Source: Chrysomallon squamiferum
Taxonomy: Eukaryota > Mollusca > Gastropoda > Neomphalida > Peltospiridae
Direction: 5' to 3'
NCBI GenBank assembly: GCA_012295275.1
Contig: CM022668.1
Coordinates: 16,070,891-16,080,890 of the forward strand
DNA length: 10,000 bases
Part shown: positions 1 through 8,685 of the stretch, in pieces
Position numbering within the stretch: position 1 is the stretch's first letter
How the letters are laid out: every line of letters begins with the position of its first letter
Notes under the pieces: generated by a model
The model's database searches: none
The model's input: the letters and a program-made list of their open reading frames with translations, nothing else
What the model was told of the DNA's origin: nothing
Position numbers and translations under genes: made by a program

Positions 1-240
1 ATTGTTTTTTAAAATTATTTCAATCTAATAACCGAAACACAAAATAAAAGATAGAAAAATAAATTTACTTCGTCGGCATTAAGTCCAGATAACGAGTTTA
101 TCTAGATTTCTAGAATAAAATTTATGAATTTAAATGTCTCGGTGTTCCTTGCTTAGATTTGTACACACTCGAGTGATTCAGAAACAGACTCAGTTACTTT
201 ACTCTGACGCATTTAAAACCACAGAATATTATTTGGCACA
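1..240. other. AT-rich unique non-coding sequence
   Basis: No open frame, RNA motif or repeat of note is visible. A perfect 10-bp palindrome (CACTCGAGTG, 166-175) and two XbaI-type hexamers (TCTAGA, 101 and 109) occur, but palindromes of this size are expected by chance about ten times in 10 kb. Confidence 0.6.
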
Positions 241-660
241 TTTTAATTGAGACACATATCACCATATTGTATCTAGTTTGAAACACATACCACCACATTG
301 CATCTAATTTGAAACACATACCACCACATTGTATCTAGTTTGAAACACATACCACCACATTGCATCTAATTTGAAACACATACCACCACATTGTATCTAG
401 TTTGAAACACATATCACCACATTGCATCTAATTTGAAACACATACCACCACATTGCATCTAATTTGAAACACATATCACCGCATTGTATCTAATTTGAAA
501 CACATATCACCACACTGCATTCAAATTGAAACACAAACCACCACATTGCATCTAATTTGAAACACGTATCACCACATTGTATCTAATTTGAAACACATAT
601 CACCACATTGTATCCAATCTGAGACACATACCATCACATTGTATCTAATTTAAAACACAA
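241..660. repeat. 31-bp minisatellite, about 13.5 copies
   Basis: The motif CACATTG recurs every 31 bases (for example at 263 in variant form, then 294, 325, 356). A unit reads TTTGAAACACATACCACCA followed by CATTG and TATCTAGT or CATCTAAT. Copies differ by a few substitutions, and the right-hand copies (after about 500) are more divergent, as is usual at array edges. In the first six copies two unit variants alternate, giving a 62-bp higher-order dimer. The array is non-coding and ends directly before an AATAAA-like A run. I do not recognise it as a named satellite. Confidence 0.95.
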
Positions 661-669
661 CTGCACAAT

Positions 670-732
670 AAAAAAAAAAAAAAAAAAAAATGAAGCTAGA
701 AGTGCCGAACGTCATTTTTTTTTTTTTTTTTT
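670..732. repeat. A21 / T18 fold-back with 24-nt island
   Basis: A run of 21 A (670-690) is followed by 24 bases of unique sequence (691-714) and a run of 18 T (715-732). The two homopolymers are complementary and could pair as a long A/T stem with a 24-nt loop. The A run is preceded by AATAAA (667-672). Two oppositely oriented retroposon tails are one possible origin, but no element body is recognisable on either side and no target-site duplication was found. Confidence 0.85.
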
Positions 733-960
733 GACAGGTCATGTGATCTCTCAAGCTGCTAATATTTGTCCACTTAAAGAACGCGCCCTAAATGCCAGAG
801 TGTTTCTCCCTGCCTGCTGTGTTATACGTCATCAGTTAACGACGAGTCCCCCCCTCTCGGGCGGGACCCGTCCCGCCATTTCGCATCAGCGAAAATAACG
901 TCTTCGACGCTGAAGAGTTCTTGCGGAAACTGAAGAGGTCTGCATGTCGGATATTAGAAA
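733..960. promoter_or_regulatory. CpG-rich patch, candidate promoter or enhancer
   Basis: About 13 CpG dinucleotides lie within roughly 110 bases (825-935), against a CpG-poor AT-rich background. Visible motifs are an M-box type E-box TCATGTGA (739-746), a half CRE (ACGTCA, about 827), a G/C-rich 8-bp inverted repeat with a 2-nt gap (GGCGGGAC 860-867 and GTCCCGCC 870-877), a YY1-like CCGCCATTT just after it, and an ETS-like GCGGAAAC (about 924). There is no TATA box. These motifs are known in animal promoters; that this is one is inference. The direction of any transcript is not determined. The short frame from 921 onward rapidly becomes poly-F/I from T-rich sequence and is not credible as a protein. 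Confidence 0.25.
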
Positions 961-1026
961 AGCGAAATGTTTTATTTTACAGCTGTCTGTTTAGTCTTGA
1001 TGTCTTTCGCTTAAGTAGTTTAATAA

Positions 1027-1200
1027 ATACTCGAATGTTTTTTTTTTTTTTTAATTTATTTTTTATTTTGTATCCTTTAATAATATTATTTATTATTATA
1101 ATTTTTTTTATTCTTTATTTTCTTTCTTTAATAATATTACTTATTGTTATAATTTGTTTTGTACTTTTTCGTTGCTGATATTTATTATTATTATTTTTTA
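1027..1200. repeat. T-rich low-complexity tract
   Basis: The stretch is mostly T with scattered A, with repeated short blocks such as TTTAATAATATTA (two similar copies near 1076 and 1129). It contains a T run from about 1038. No gene is supported; the hydrophobic frame across it is an artefact of T-rich codons. Confidence 0.75.
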
Positions 1201-1299
1201 AATTGTAGTTTAGTATCTGGATTCATATTATAAATCTGTCGTCATCATCGTAATTGTATAAATCATTAATTTTGACTTCACAATCGAAATCATCATTAT

Positions 1300-1405
1300 C
1301 TGTTTAATAATAATAAATATCAACATCATGATCATCACCACTATTAACATTATCATTATCATCATTATTTATTATTATTATTATTACTATTATTATTATT
1401 ATTAC

Positions 1406-1462
<57 letters not shown>

Positions 1463-1476
1463 CGTTATTGTTACAT
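1300..1476. repeat. (ATT)n / (ATC)n trinucleotide tract
   Basis: An imperfect ATC/ATT mixture (1300-1365) grades into a nearly pure ATT array (1366-1471) with a few ATTACT interruptions. The gradient from mixed to pure suggests expansion towards the right end. Confidence 0.93.
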
Positions 1477-2177
1477 AAATGCGTGACCTTTCAATGTCTA
1501 ATTAAAAACTTAAATTCACTTCTAGCTTGTTAAAAAAAGACAGATATCTTTTGGAAATCGTTGGAACACACGAAATTCTGTAATTACTAATACAGCCACA
1601 GTTTGATGATTTCTTCGAATCAAAGAAAGAATATTAACCGTGTTCTGAAGGCGTATTTACCTTTAATTGTCTTGGAAACATAGTCTCCAACAAGAATGAC
1701 AATCATTTCGGTCTCCGAAAGCTCTGAACTGAGGAGATTAAAGCTAACAGAAAATGGCCGAGGGTTTTAAAATATGATTAAATCAGATCGTAAAAAGTAA
1801 AAGTACAATTCCACGAAAATAGGATTAATTGATTAAGACGTTTGATGACAAAGAAAACAGTTTCGGATGTACTTTGAGATAAACGTCTTGTGATTGCTGA
1901 CAAGGGGAGGCAGAAAGAGATAAGAGAAAGGTATAAAGTTAATTAATTTAAAAAAAAAACACCTTCAAAATGAAGTACAGGAATAGAAGAAAAAAAAAAA
2001 ATCAGTGTGTGATTCCTTAAAATAATGTATATACCATTTCAATGAAAGAATCTTTGAAATAATGATTACAGATGTCTTTATGACTTGTGACATCTTTGGA
2101 CTTATGGATGATGGATAGATGGATGAATGAAATGATTGACTGATGAGGATGAATTAATAAACGAATTGATGGAGGAT

Positions 2178-2178
<1 letters not shown>
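1477..2178. other. Unique AT-rich non-coding sequence
   Basis: No credible open frame, tRNA B-box or repeat is seen. Short A runs occur near 1951 and 1988. The last 75 bases (2104-2178) are enriched in GATG/GGAT words, a degenerate lead-in to the following microsatellite. Confidence 0.6.
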
Positions 2179-2232
<54 letters not shown>

Positions 2233-2256
2233 ATGTATGTATGTATGTATGTATGT
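2179..2256. repeat. (GT)19 followed by (ATGT)10 compound microsatellite
   Basis: A pure GT run spans 2179-2216 and passes without a gap into ATGT repeats at 2217-2256. The join looks like the ATGT array arose by a G-to-A change in the GT array followed by expansion of the tetramer. Alternating purine-pyrimidine DNA of this type can adopt Z-DNA. Confidence 0.97.
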
Positions 2257-2587
2257 ACGATGTTTCGTTTTTTATCTGTTCGCTTGACTGAGTGACGTAA
2301 TAAATCTACGCATTACGTTGTGAAATCTTGACAGTGGTCGCTGAACTGCTGTTTACTAAATTGGTATTCCTCGAACTACGTCCCGAAACAAACGTAAAAT
2401 CAATGGCTGAGGACATTCCTGCAGTGACTGTCGGTAATTTTATCATCTGTGACTGCCCAGTTTAACGACTGCTAGAGAAATATCGGAGCGTTTACGCGTA
2501 CTTAAGTAGAAATAAAACAAGCTTAGCGCTACGACATGGACGTAAATGTCATTTGGAGAGATCGAATAACTTAGACACAGGTTTGAA
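2257..2587. other. Unique sequence with paired bZIP-like sites
   Basis: No gene is supported. Two bZIP/CRE-like half elements face each other as a 7-bp inverted repeat: ACGTAAT at 2295-2301 (within TGACGTAA) and ATTACGT at 2312-2318. CREB/ATF or PAR-bZIP proteins bind such words in animals, but function here is unproven. Confidence 0.4.
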
Positions 2588-2648
2588 CGGATAGACAGTT
2601 ATATAGACAGACAGACAGATATATAGACAGACAGACAGACAGACAGAC

Positions 2649-2695
<47 letters not shown>

Positions 2696-2752
2696 CAGGC
2701 ATCTAGACAGATATACAGACAGATAAACAGACAGACAGACAGACAGACAGAC

Positions 2753-2794
<42 letters not shown>

Positions 2795-2826
2795 ACAGGC
2801 ATCTAGACAGATATATAGACAGATAG
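2588..2826. repeat. (GATA)n/(GACA)n array with 100-bp higher-order period
   Basis: Blocks of GACA and GATA alternate. A marker phrase, ACAG then (G/T)(C/T)AT(C/A)TAGACAG, appears at 2595, 2695 and 2795, exactly 100 bases apart, so the tetranucleotide blocks sit inside a larger tandem repeat of about 2.3 copies. The reverse strand is open through it (S, L, Y, C-rich), which is only a repeat artefact. GATA/GACA mixtures resemble the classic Bkm satellite of vertebrate sex chromosomes in composition; homology is not implied. Confidence 0.95.
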
Positions 2827-3180
2827 GTTAATGGAATATAGATAGAATGACAGACACACACACAAACAGACAGAGACGTCAATATGTGTATAAAATATTC
2901 TAGATAAAAATTACGTATCCGACGATACAGTAAAGATACAGTGAAACTTGTGTAGCTTCTGTCCGTAGATTATACGCGTGTTGGAAAATTTCCCTGTTTC
3001 ACTTTCCTCTCACGTCACCTTCTTAGAAGTAAGAACCATCTTGTTTGCAAATCGTTTCTCCTTTCTTTCTTTATGAAGCTTACATGAAGAAGAGGTGAAG
3101 ATTTCATATAAGAAGTAGGCTTTGTTTTGAAATATGTCGATACTCCTGATCTTTTGTGTGTTCCTGTGTTTGATTGAAAG
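2827..3180. other. Unique non-coding sequence
   Basis: A short GACA/CA-rich tail continues to about 2876, then ordinary AT-rich sequence. I see no supported gene; the reverse-strand frame crossing 3015-3269 is short and includes translated GT repeat. Confidence 0.55.
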
Positions 3181-3216
3181 CGTGTTTGTGTGTGTGTTTG
3201 TGTGTGTGTGTGTGTG
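3181..3216. repeat. (GT)n microsatellite, imperfect
   Basis: GT repeats with two TTT-type interruptions are followed at 3219-3238 by a short AAATA-like run. Confidence 0.9.
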
Positions 3217-3238
3217 GTAAAAATAAAATAAAATAAAT

Positions 3239-4398
<1,160 letters not shown>

Positions 4399-4504
4399 AC
4401 ATTTGTTTCTTGCTACATATGAAACACTGTACATGTAGGATTCAGTATTTCTCAACAAGGTAAATATTTTTATACCTGTCTACGTAATATGTCACACTCA
4501 TAAT

Positions 4505-4950
4505 CAGAGAGAAATGGACAGACAAACAAAGACAAATGTACAGGTGGACAGACAGAGAAACAAATGGGTAAAGAGACAGACTGACGAAAATATATATGGA
4601 CCCATATTGATACAGAAAAAGAAAGAAAGACAGAAAGACAGAGTGACAAATAGAAAGACAAATTGGCAGACGAACACACTAAGAGATAGAGAGATAGATG
4701 CACAGACAGTCAGACAAGTAGAAAAATACATACATCGAAAGATAAAAGAAAGAATACAAATGGATGGTTAGATGGAAAGAGAAAAAGACTGACAGAGACA
4801 TACAGATATACGCACATACAGAGAGACAGATTAATAGAAAGAAAGACTGAAAGCAAAAAAGAGAGGTATATGGAGAGAGAGAGAAAAACAAAGAGAGAGA
4901 CAAACAAAGAGAGAGACAGACAAACAGATAAAAAGACAGAGAAACAGTGG
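4505..4950. repeat. Decayed purine-rich GACA-like tract
   Basis: About 450 bases are dominated by AGACAGA, AGAGACA and GAAAGA words with loose 4-base rhythm but many substitutions. It looks like an old GACA/GATA/GAAA array that has decayed by point mutation. Several long frames run through it on both strands (75-103 codons) because purine-rich sequence has few stops in some frames; their low-complexity products (S/L/F/C-rich on the reverse strand) argue against genes. Confidence 0.8.
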
Positions 4951-5338
4951 ATGCGCATGCGTGATCTTTAACTAAGTACTTCATAAACACTCAAAGATGA
5001 ATACAAATTTGTTTTAAAAAAGCTAGAGAAGAAATTAACAAAAGTCATAAAGACATTAAATTTTAATCGCGGCTGAATGACTTTTTTCAGATAAAGACTC
5101 AGAGATGAATGATTCTGAAATAGCTGTCACAAGACACTGCTTTAACTTACAGATTAACGTGAGGTACGAGATGAACACACACCACTAAAACAAACTAAGA
5201 ATGTGAAAATCCTACCTGTGTATTTGTTTCTTCACGGTTTTTGTATTTCTTAGTTTTGAAATCTGTCTGGATAGTCAGTCAGTCTGTTTCCAGATTTATT
5301 TGCTCACTGTACAACAGATGGCGCTGTACTAATTTCTG
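4951..5338. other. Unique sequence with isolated NRF1- and CTCF-like words
   Basis: An NRF1-like word, TGCGCATGCGTG, begins at 4952. A word AACAGATGGCGCTG (5313-5326) resembles the CTCF core and also contains an E-box-like CAGATG; it lies just before the next minisatellite. No open frame of note is present. Motif matches are by eye and single copies, so regulatory function is uncertain. Confidence 0.35.
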
Positions 5339-5948
5339 CAAATGATTTGCTCTTCAAAAGATATATGTCTGTACAAATAATATTCTGTTCATATAATCTG
5401 TACAAATTATCTTCTGTTCATAAATCTGTACAATATGATATTCTGTTCCTATATCTCTACAAGATGATATTCTGTTCATAAATCGTACCCGGCCACATGT
5501 ACAAATTATCTTCTGTTCATAAATCTGTATAAGATGATATTCTGTTCATATATTCGTACAAATGATATTCTGTTCCTATATCTCTACAAATGATATTCTG
5601 TTCAACAAATGATATTCTGTTCATAAATGATATTCTGTTCACATGTACAAAATATCTTCTGTTCATAAATCTGTATAAGATGATATTCTGTTCATATATG
5701 ATATTCTGTTCATATATTCGTACAAATGATATTCTGTTCCTATATCTCTACAAGATGATATTCTGTTCAAGTATATGTACAAATTATCTTCTGTTCATAT
5801 CTGTACACATGATATTCTGTTCATATATATCTGTACAAATGATATTCTGTTCATATATATCTGTACAAATGATATTCTGTTCATATCCGTACAAATGATA
5901 TTCTGTTCATATCCGTACAAATGATATTCTGTTCATATATCTGTACAA
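5339..5948. repeat. 28-bp minisatellite with conserved core, about 21 copies
   Basis: The core GATATTCTGTTCATAT recurs 21 times, joined by linkers of the type CTGTACAAAT. The full unit is 28 bases. Several truncated 18-19-base units lack the GTACA linker (5592-5640 and about 5692-5710). A degenerate edge copy (AAATGATTTGCTCTTCA, 5340-5356) marks the left border. A block of several units at 5494-5605 is repeated at 5640-5770, with the second copy differing by one inserted 18-base unit and one extra G. A 10-base interruption (CCGGCCACAT) sits at about 5489-5498. One forward frame (5590-5898) stays open through the repeat, encoding MIFCSY-like units; the irregular unit lengths make coding unlikely. 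Confidence 0.95.
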
Positions 5949-6301
5949 GGTGATGTGCAGCCGATCACCTGTTTAAATACGTTCACAAACAATCTGTTCC
6001 CCACACTCCAGGAAATTTATTTCCCCTTCTTGTCAGGTTTTTTTTGGCGCTCTTCGCGGTAATCAGTGAGATAAACACCACTGCCTGTGGCACGTGTTCG
6101 TTTTTCCGAAGAAAACAAAAACGTTTCTCATTTGTTCCGTGTCTGTGACGTTTATGTTCCTCGCTTGGTACAGATTTCACGATGGGATGAAATATGGCGG
6201 AATACGGGGCGGTGCTAATCTCGTTCTGAACGTGAGATCAATGAACAATGAGAACCGTGAAGAGACTTCAGTGTCTTCCGTACGACATCTCAGATTAAGG
6301 A
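5949..6301. other. CpG-enriched unique sequence, possible regulatory DNA or exon
   Basis: About 20 CpGs occur between 6045 and 6300, above the local background. An E-box CACGTG lies at 6091-6096, and a 7-bp inverted repeat (AGGTGAT 5948-5954, ATCACCT 5964-5970) forms the junction with the repeat array. A forward frame is open from about 6070 to 6324, with its first ATG at 6154; its upstream part contains a hydrophobic run after KKTK resembling a membrane anchor, but it has no homologue I recognise and ends inside the AT repeat. A reverse frame (5983-6180) overlaps. I cannot decide between promoter, exon fragment and plain unique DNA. Confidence 0.3.
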
Positions 6302-6321
6302 TACATATATATATATATATT

Positions 6322-6415
<94 letters not shown>
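6302..6415 (+). repeat. (AT)n then (AG)46 compound repeat
   Basis: An AT run (about 6304-6320) is joined by TT to a pure AG run (6323-6415). It has the same AT-then-GA order and the same strand as the tract ending at 4392, which suggests a recurrent mutational route or a shared ancestor, though the wider flanks do not align. Confidence 0.97.
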
Positions 6416-6417
<2 letters not shown>

Positions 6418-6949
6418 TGTAGACATTTGAAACAAGGAAATTGTAGTCGCAGATATAATTTTTTTTAAAGTATGTTATTAGTTACGCGTCACAGTTATTT
6501 CTTCTATATTATACACAACACCATATTTGTTACAAACCAGAAGCGTTACTGATGTTGATTATAATGACGAGTGAAGCCTATGGGAAGGCGAATATAAAGT
6601 TCTCTTCCTGCTGTGTCATAAAATTATGTTTTTAATATCCTGTTATTAAATGAAAAACTTGCCGTCGATGCCCTTTATAAAGTAAATTTTTTATGAATTT
6701 TTTTTTTTTCATTGATATGAGCGTAAAAACAAACAAACAAAAATTATATATATAAAAAAAAAGTTTAAAGAGCTTAAAAAAATGTTTTGGTGTTCGTATA
6801 ATTTTTTTTCTAATATTTCAAGCGAGCTAACCAGCTTCAAATATTTTAACAACTTATTAAAAATAAAAATAAGTTTTCATCTTCTAGTCTAATGTCATCA
6901 TGCTTTCCAAACTGAAAATTATTACAGACATAAAAAAGTGTTGTTTATA

Positions 6950-6950
<1 letters not shown>
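6416..6950. other. AT-rich non-coding sequence
   Basis: The stretch contains T and A runs (6460, 6700, 6758), a short AAAC run (about 6726-6741) and a 10-bp palindrome CTTTATAAAG (6673-6682). No gene, RNA or dispersed repeat is recognised. Confidence 0.6.
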
Positions 6951-6981
<31 letters not shown>

Positions 6982-6992
6982 TGTGTGTGTGT
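6951..6992. repeat. (GT)n microsatellite
   Basis: GT repeats of 42 bases with one AT interruption near 6975. Confidence 0.95.
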
Positions 6993-7080
6993 CCTTATAT
7001 CAATGACACTGATGACAAAGGAGATTTTCTTTCGTCGATTATTCTTACTGCTTAGCAGCAAGGATCTTTTTTAGGCATAG

Positions 7081-7346
7081 ATATCTTTTATGAAACTTTA
7101 GCACATAAAATATCTTTTATAAAAGCTTAACACAAAAAGTATGTTTGATAAAAGGCTTCACGGAGAAAGAAAATTTTATAAGAACTTTCTGAAATAAAAA
7201 ATAATTAATAAAGTTCTCACTGAAAGCATCTTTTATAAAAACCGTGTCGAAGAAAAGTTGTACTGGAAGTACTTTCTCATTAAATTGATTTTGTGTGTGA
7301 ATACTTTCTGGCAAATAGAATCTGTTTTACGTACTTTCTGATGGAA
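7081..7346. repeat. Strongly decayed ~29-30-bp tandem repeat, about 9 copies
   Basis: Starts of the ATCTTTTATAAAA-like phrase align near 7081, 7110, 7139, 7169, 7199, 7226, 7256, 7284 and 7317, with spacings of 27-33. Copies then continue with GCTTNACAC or ACTTTCTG-type words and an A-rich end. Identity between neighbours is modest, so this is an old array. On the reverse strand it keeps an open frame (7117-7314) whose product shows a loose 10-residue rhythm (for example IKFSFSVKPF then IKHTFCVKLL), as expected of a 30-bp unit. Coding is possible but unsupported: there is no continuation of the frame and no known domain. Confidence 0.75.
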
Positions 7347-7362
7347 ACTATCTATCATAATA

Positions 7363-7454
7363 ATAAGAAAAAACGAAAAAAAAAAAAAAAAAAAAAAAAA
7401 AACCGAAAAGAAAAAGAATAAGAAAATAAAGAACGAAAGCAAGAACGAAAAAGA
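7363..7454. repeat. A-rich tract with A27 run
   Basis: A run of 27 A (7376-7402) is followed by GAAA/GAAC-rich sequence to about 7454. It could be an old retroposon tail or simple purine-rich DNA; no element body is recognised upstream. Confidence 0.85.
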
Positions 7455-7723
7455 CGTCCCATGAACTGTATCTTTATCAAACCAGTCCGAGAGGAACTGG
7501 TTGGAACGTGCAACAACGCAAGAGGTCAGCTGAGGAGAATTGATGTTGAGACCTGCAAGTGTTCTAGACAAATTTTCTTACAACACAGAAGCAGTCTGCT
7601 TTATCAAGCTGCGTGCTGGTTGAAGCAGACGTGTATAATTAATTACGTGTTGTGTGATCAGTTTTGTCTCTTTAACTGTCTGCTGCATCCAGTGCACTCA
7701 CTCGTTGATGACGAAACACTTAG
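7455..7723. other. Unique sequence left of the 57-bp array
   Basis: About 270 bases stay open in the forward frame from an ATG at 7461 and read into the 57-bp repeats as one 267-codon frame. The unique part would encode about 90 residues with many cysteines (for example CNNARGQLRRIDVETCKC) but no recognised domain or signal peptide. A 7-bp inverted repeat (AACCAGT 7480-7486, ACTGGTT 7496-7502) lies at its start. The frame is lost when repeat indels begin near 8225, so I do not call a gene. Confidence 0.45.
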
Positions 7724-8563
7724 CAGTGAGACGCGGGAGAGGTCGTCTCTTGTTAACAAAAACACGCACACAACTCAAACAGTGAGACGCTGGGAGAGGT
7801 CGTCTCTTGTTAACAAAAACACGCACACAACTCAAACAGTGAGACGCTGGGAGAGGTCGTCTCTTGTTAACAAAAACACGCACACAACTCAAACAGTGAG
7901 ACGCTGGGAGATGTCGTCTCTTGTTAACAAAAACACGCACACAACTCAAACAGTGAGACGCTGGGAGAGGTCGTCTCTTGTTAACAAAAACACGCACACA
8001 ACTCAAACAGTGAGACGCTGGGAGAGGTCGTCTCTTGTTAACAAAAACACGCACACAACTCAAACAGTGAGACGCTGGGAGAGGTCGTCTCTTGTTAACA
8101 AAAACACGCACACAACTCAAACAGTGAGACGCTGGGAGAGGTCGTCTCTTGTTAACAAAAACACGCACACAACTCAAACAGTGAGACGCTGGGAGAGGTC
8201 GTCTCTTGTTAACAAAAACACGCAATCAAACAGTGAGACGCTGGGAGAGGTCGTCTCTTGTTAACAAAAACACGCACAAACTCAAACAGTGAGAAAGGTC
8301 GTCTCTTGTTAACAAAAACACGCAAAACTCAAACAGTGAGACGCTGGGAGAGGTCGTCTCTTGTTAACAAAAACACGCACACAACTCAAACAGTGACGCG
8401 GGGAGAGGTCGTCTCTTGTTAACAAAAACACGCACACAACTCAAACAGTGACTCGGGGAGAGGTCGTCTCTTGTTAACAAAAACACGCACACAACTCAAA
8501 CAGTGAGACGCTGGAAGAGGTCGTCTCTTGTTAACAAAAACACGCACACAACTCAAACAGTGA
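7724..8563. repeat. 57-bp minisatellite, 15 copies
   Basis: GTCGTCTC marks the copies, which begin near 7741, 7798, 7855, 7912, 7969, 8026, 8083, 8140 and 8197 at exact 57-base steps, then near 8249, 8297, 8352, 8407, 8462 and 8519 with steps of 52, 48, 55, 55, 55 and 57. The left nine copies are almost identical; one has ATGTCG for AGGTCG (about 7911). Because 57 is 3 x 19, one frame on each strand lacks stops: forward ERSSLVNKNTHTTQTVRRW, reverse RVFVNKRRPLPASHCLSCV. Each unit holds a 10-bp palindrome TTGTTAACAA and, in most units, an inverted pair GAGACG...CGTCTC. Indels of 2, 5 and 9 bases in the right half destroy the frames, which favours a non-coding minisatellite. Confidence 0.98.
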
Positions 8564-8685
8564 TCAGCTTTCGCCCAGGCAGGGAAAAAAATGAAACACA
8601 GGCAACGAGAAACGTTTCTAACTGAAAAATCTGATTTCACGAGACAAATCAATTTGCTGTAAGTGCATTTTTATCCTTTTGTTCG
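8564..8685. other. Short unique sequence right of the 57-bp array
   Basis: No gene is seen. A perfect 12-bp palindrome AGAAACGTTTCT lies at 8608-8619; about two of this length are expected by chance in 10 kb. Confidence 0.5.

Noticed and set aside
1602-1624. TTCGAATC word resembling a tRNA B-box, within TTTGAT/ATCAAA arms
   Set aside because: No A-box or cloverleaf arms can be placed around it.
2599-2802. Reverse-strand frame of S, L, Y, I and C repeats
   Set aside because: It is a translation of GATA/GACA repeats, with no unique sequence outside the array.
4470-4990. Several overlapping frames of 75-103 codons on both strands
   Set aside because: Their low-complexity products match a decayed purine-rich repeat; no domain, start context or splice signal supports a gene.
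5590-5898. Forward 102-codon frame of MIFCSY-type repeats
   Set aside because: It lies wholly within the 28-bp array; irregular unit lengths of 18-31 bases would shift any coding frame.
5339-5948. CRISPR-like repeat and spacer pattern
   Set aside because: The linkers between cores are variants of one sequence, not unrelated spacers, and core and linker together form a 28-bp tandem unit.
7698-8225. Reverse 175-codon frame of RVFVNKRRPLPASHCLSCV repeats
   Set aside because: The frame follows from the unit being 57 bases; it is lost where unit length changes, and a complementary frame is equally open.
7724-8563. CRISPR array
   Set aside because: Repeats are directly adjacent and almost identical across the entire unit, so there are no unique spacers; the context is an animal genome.
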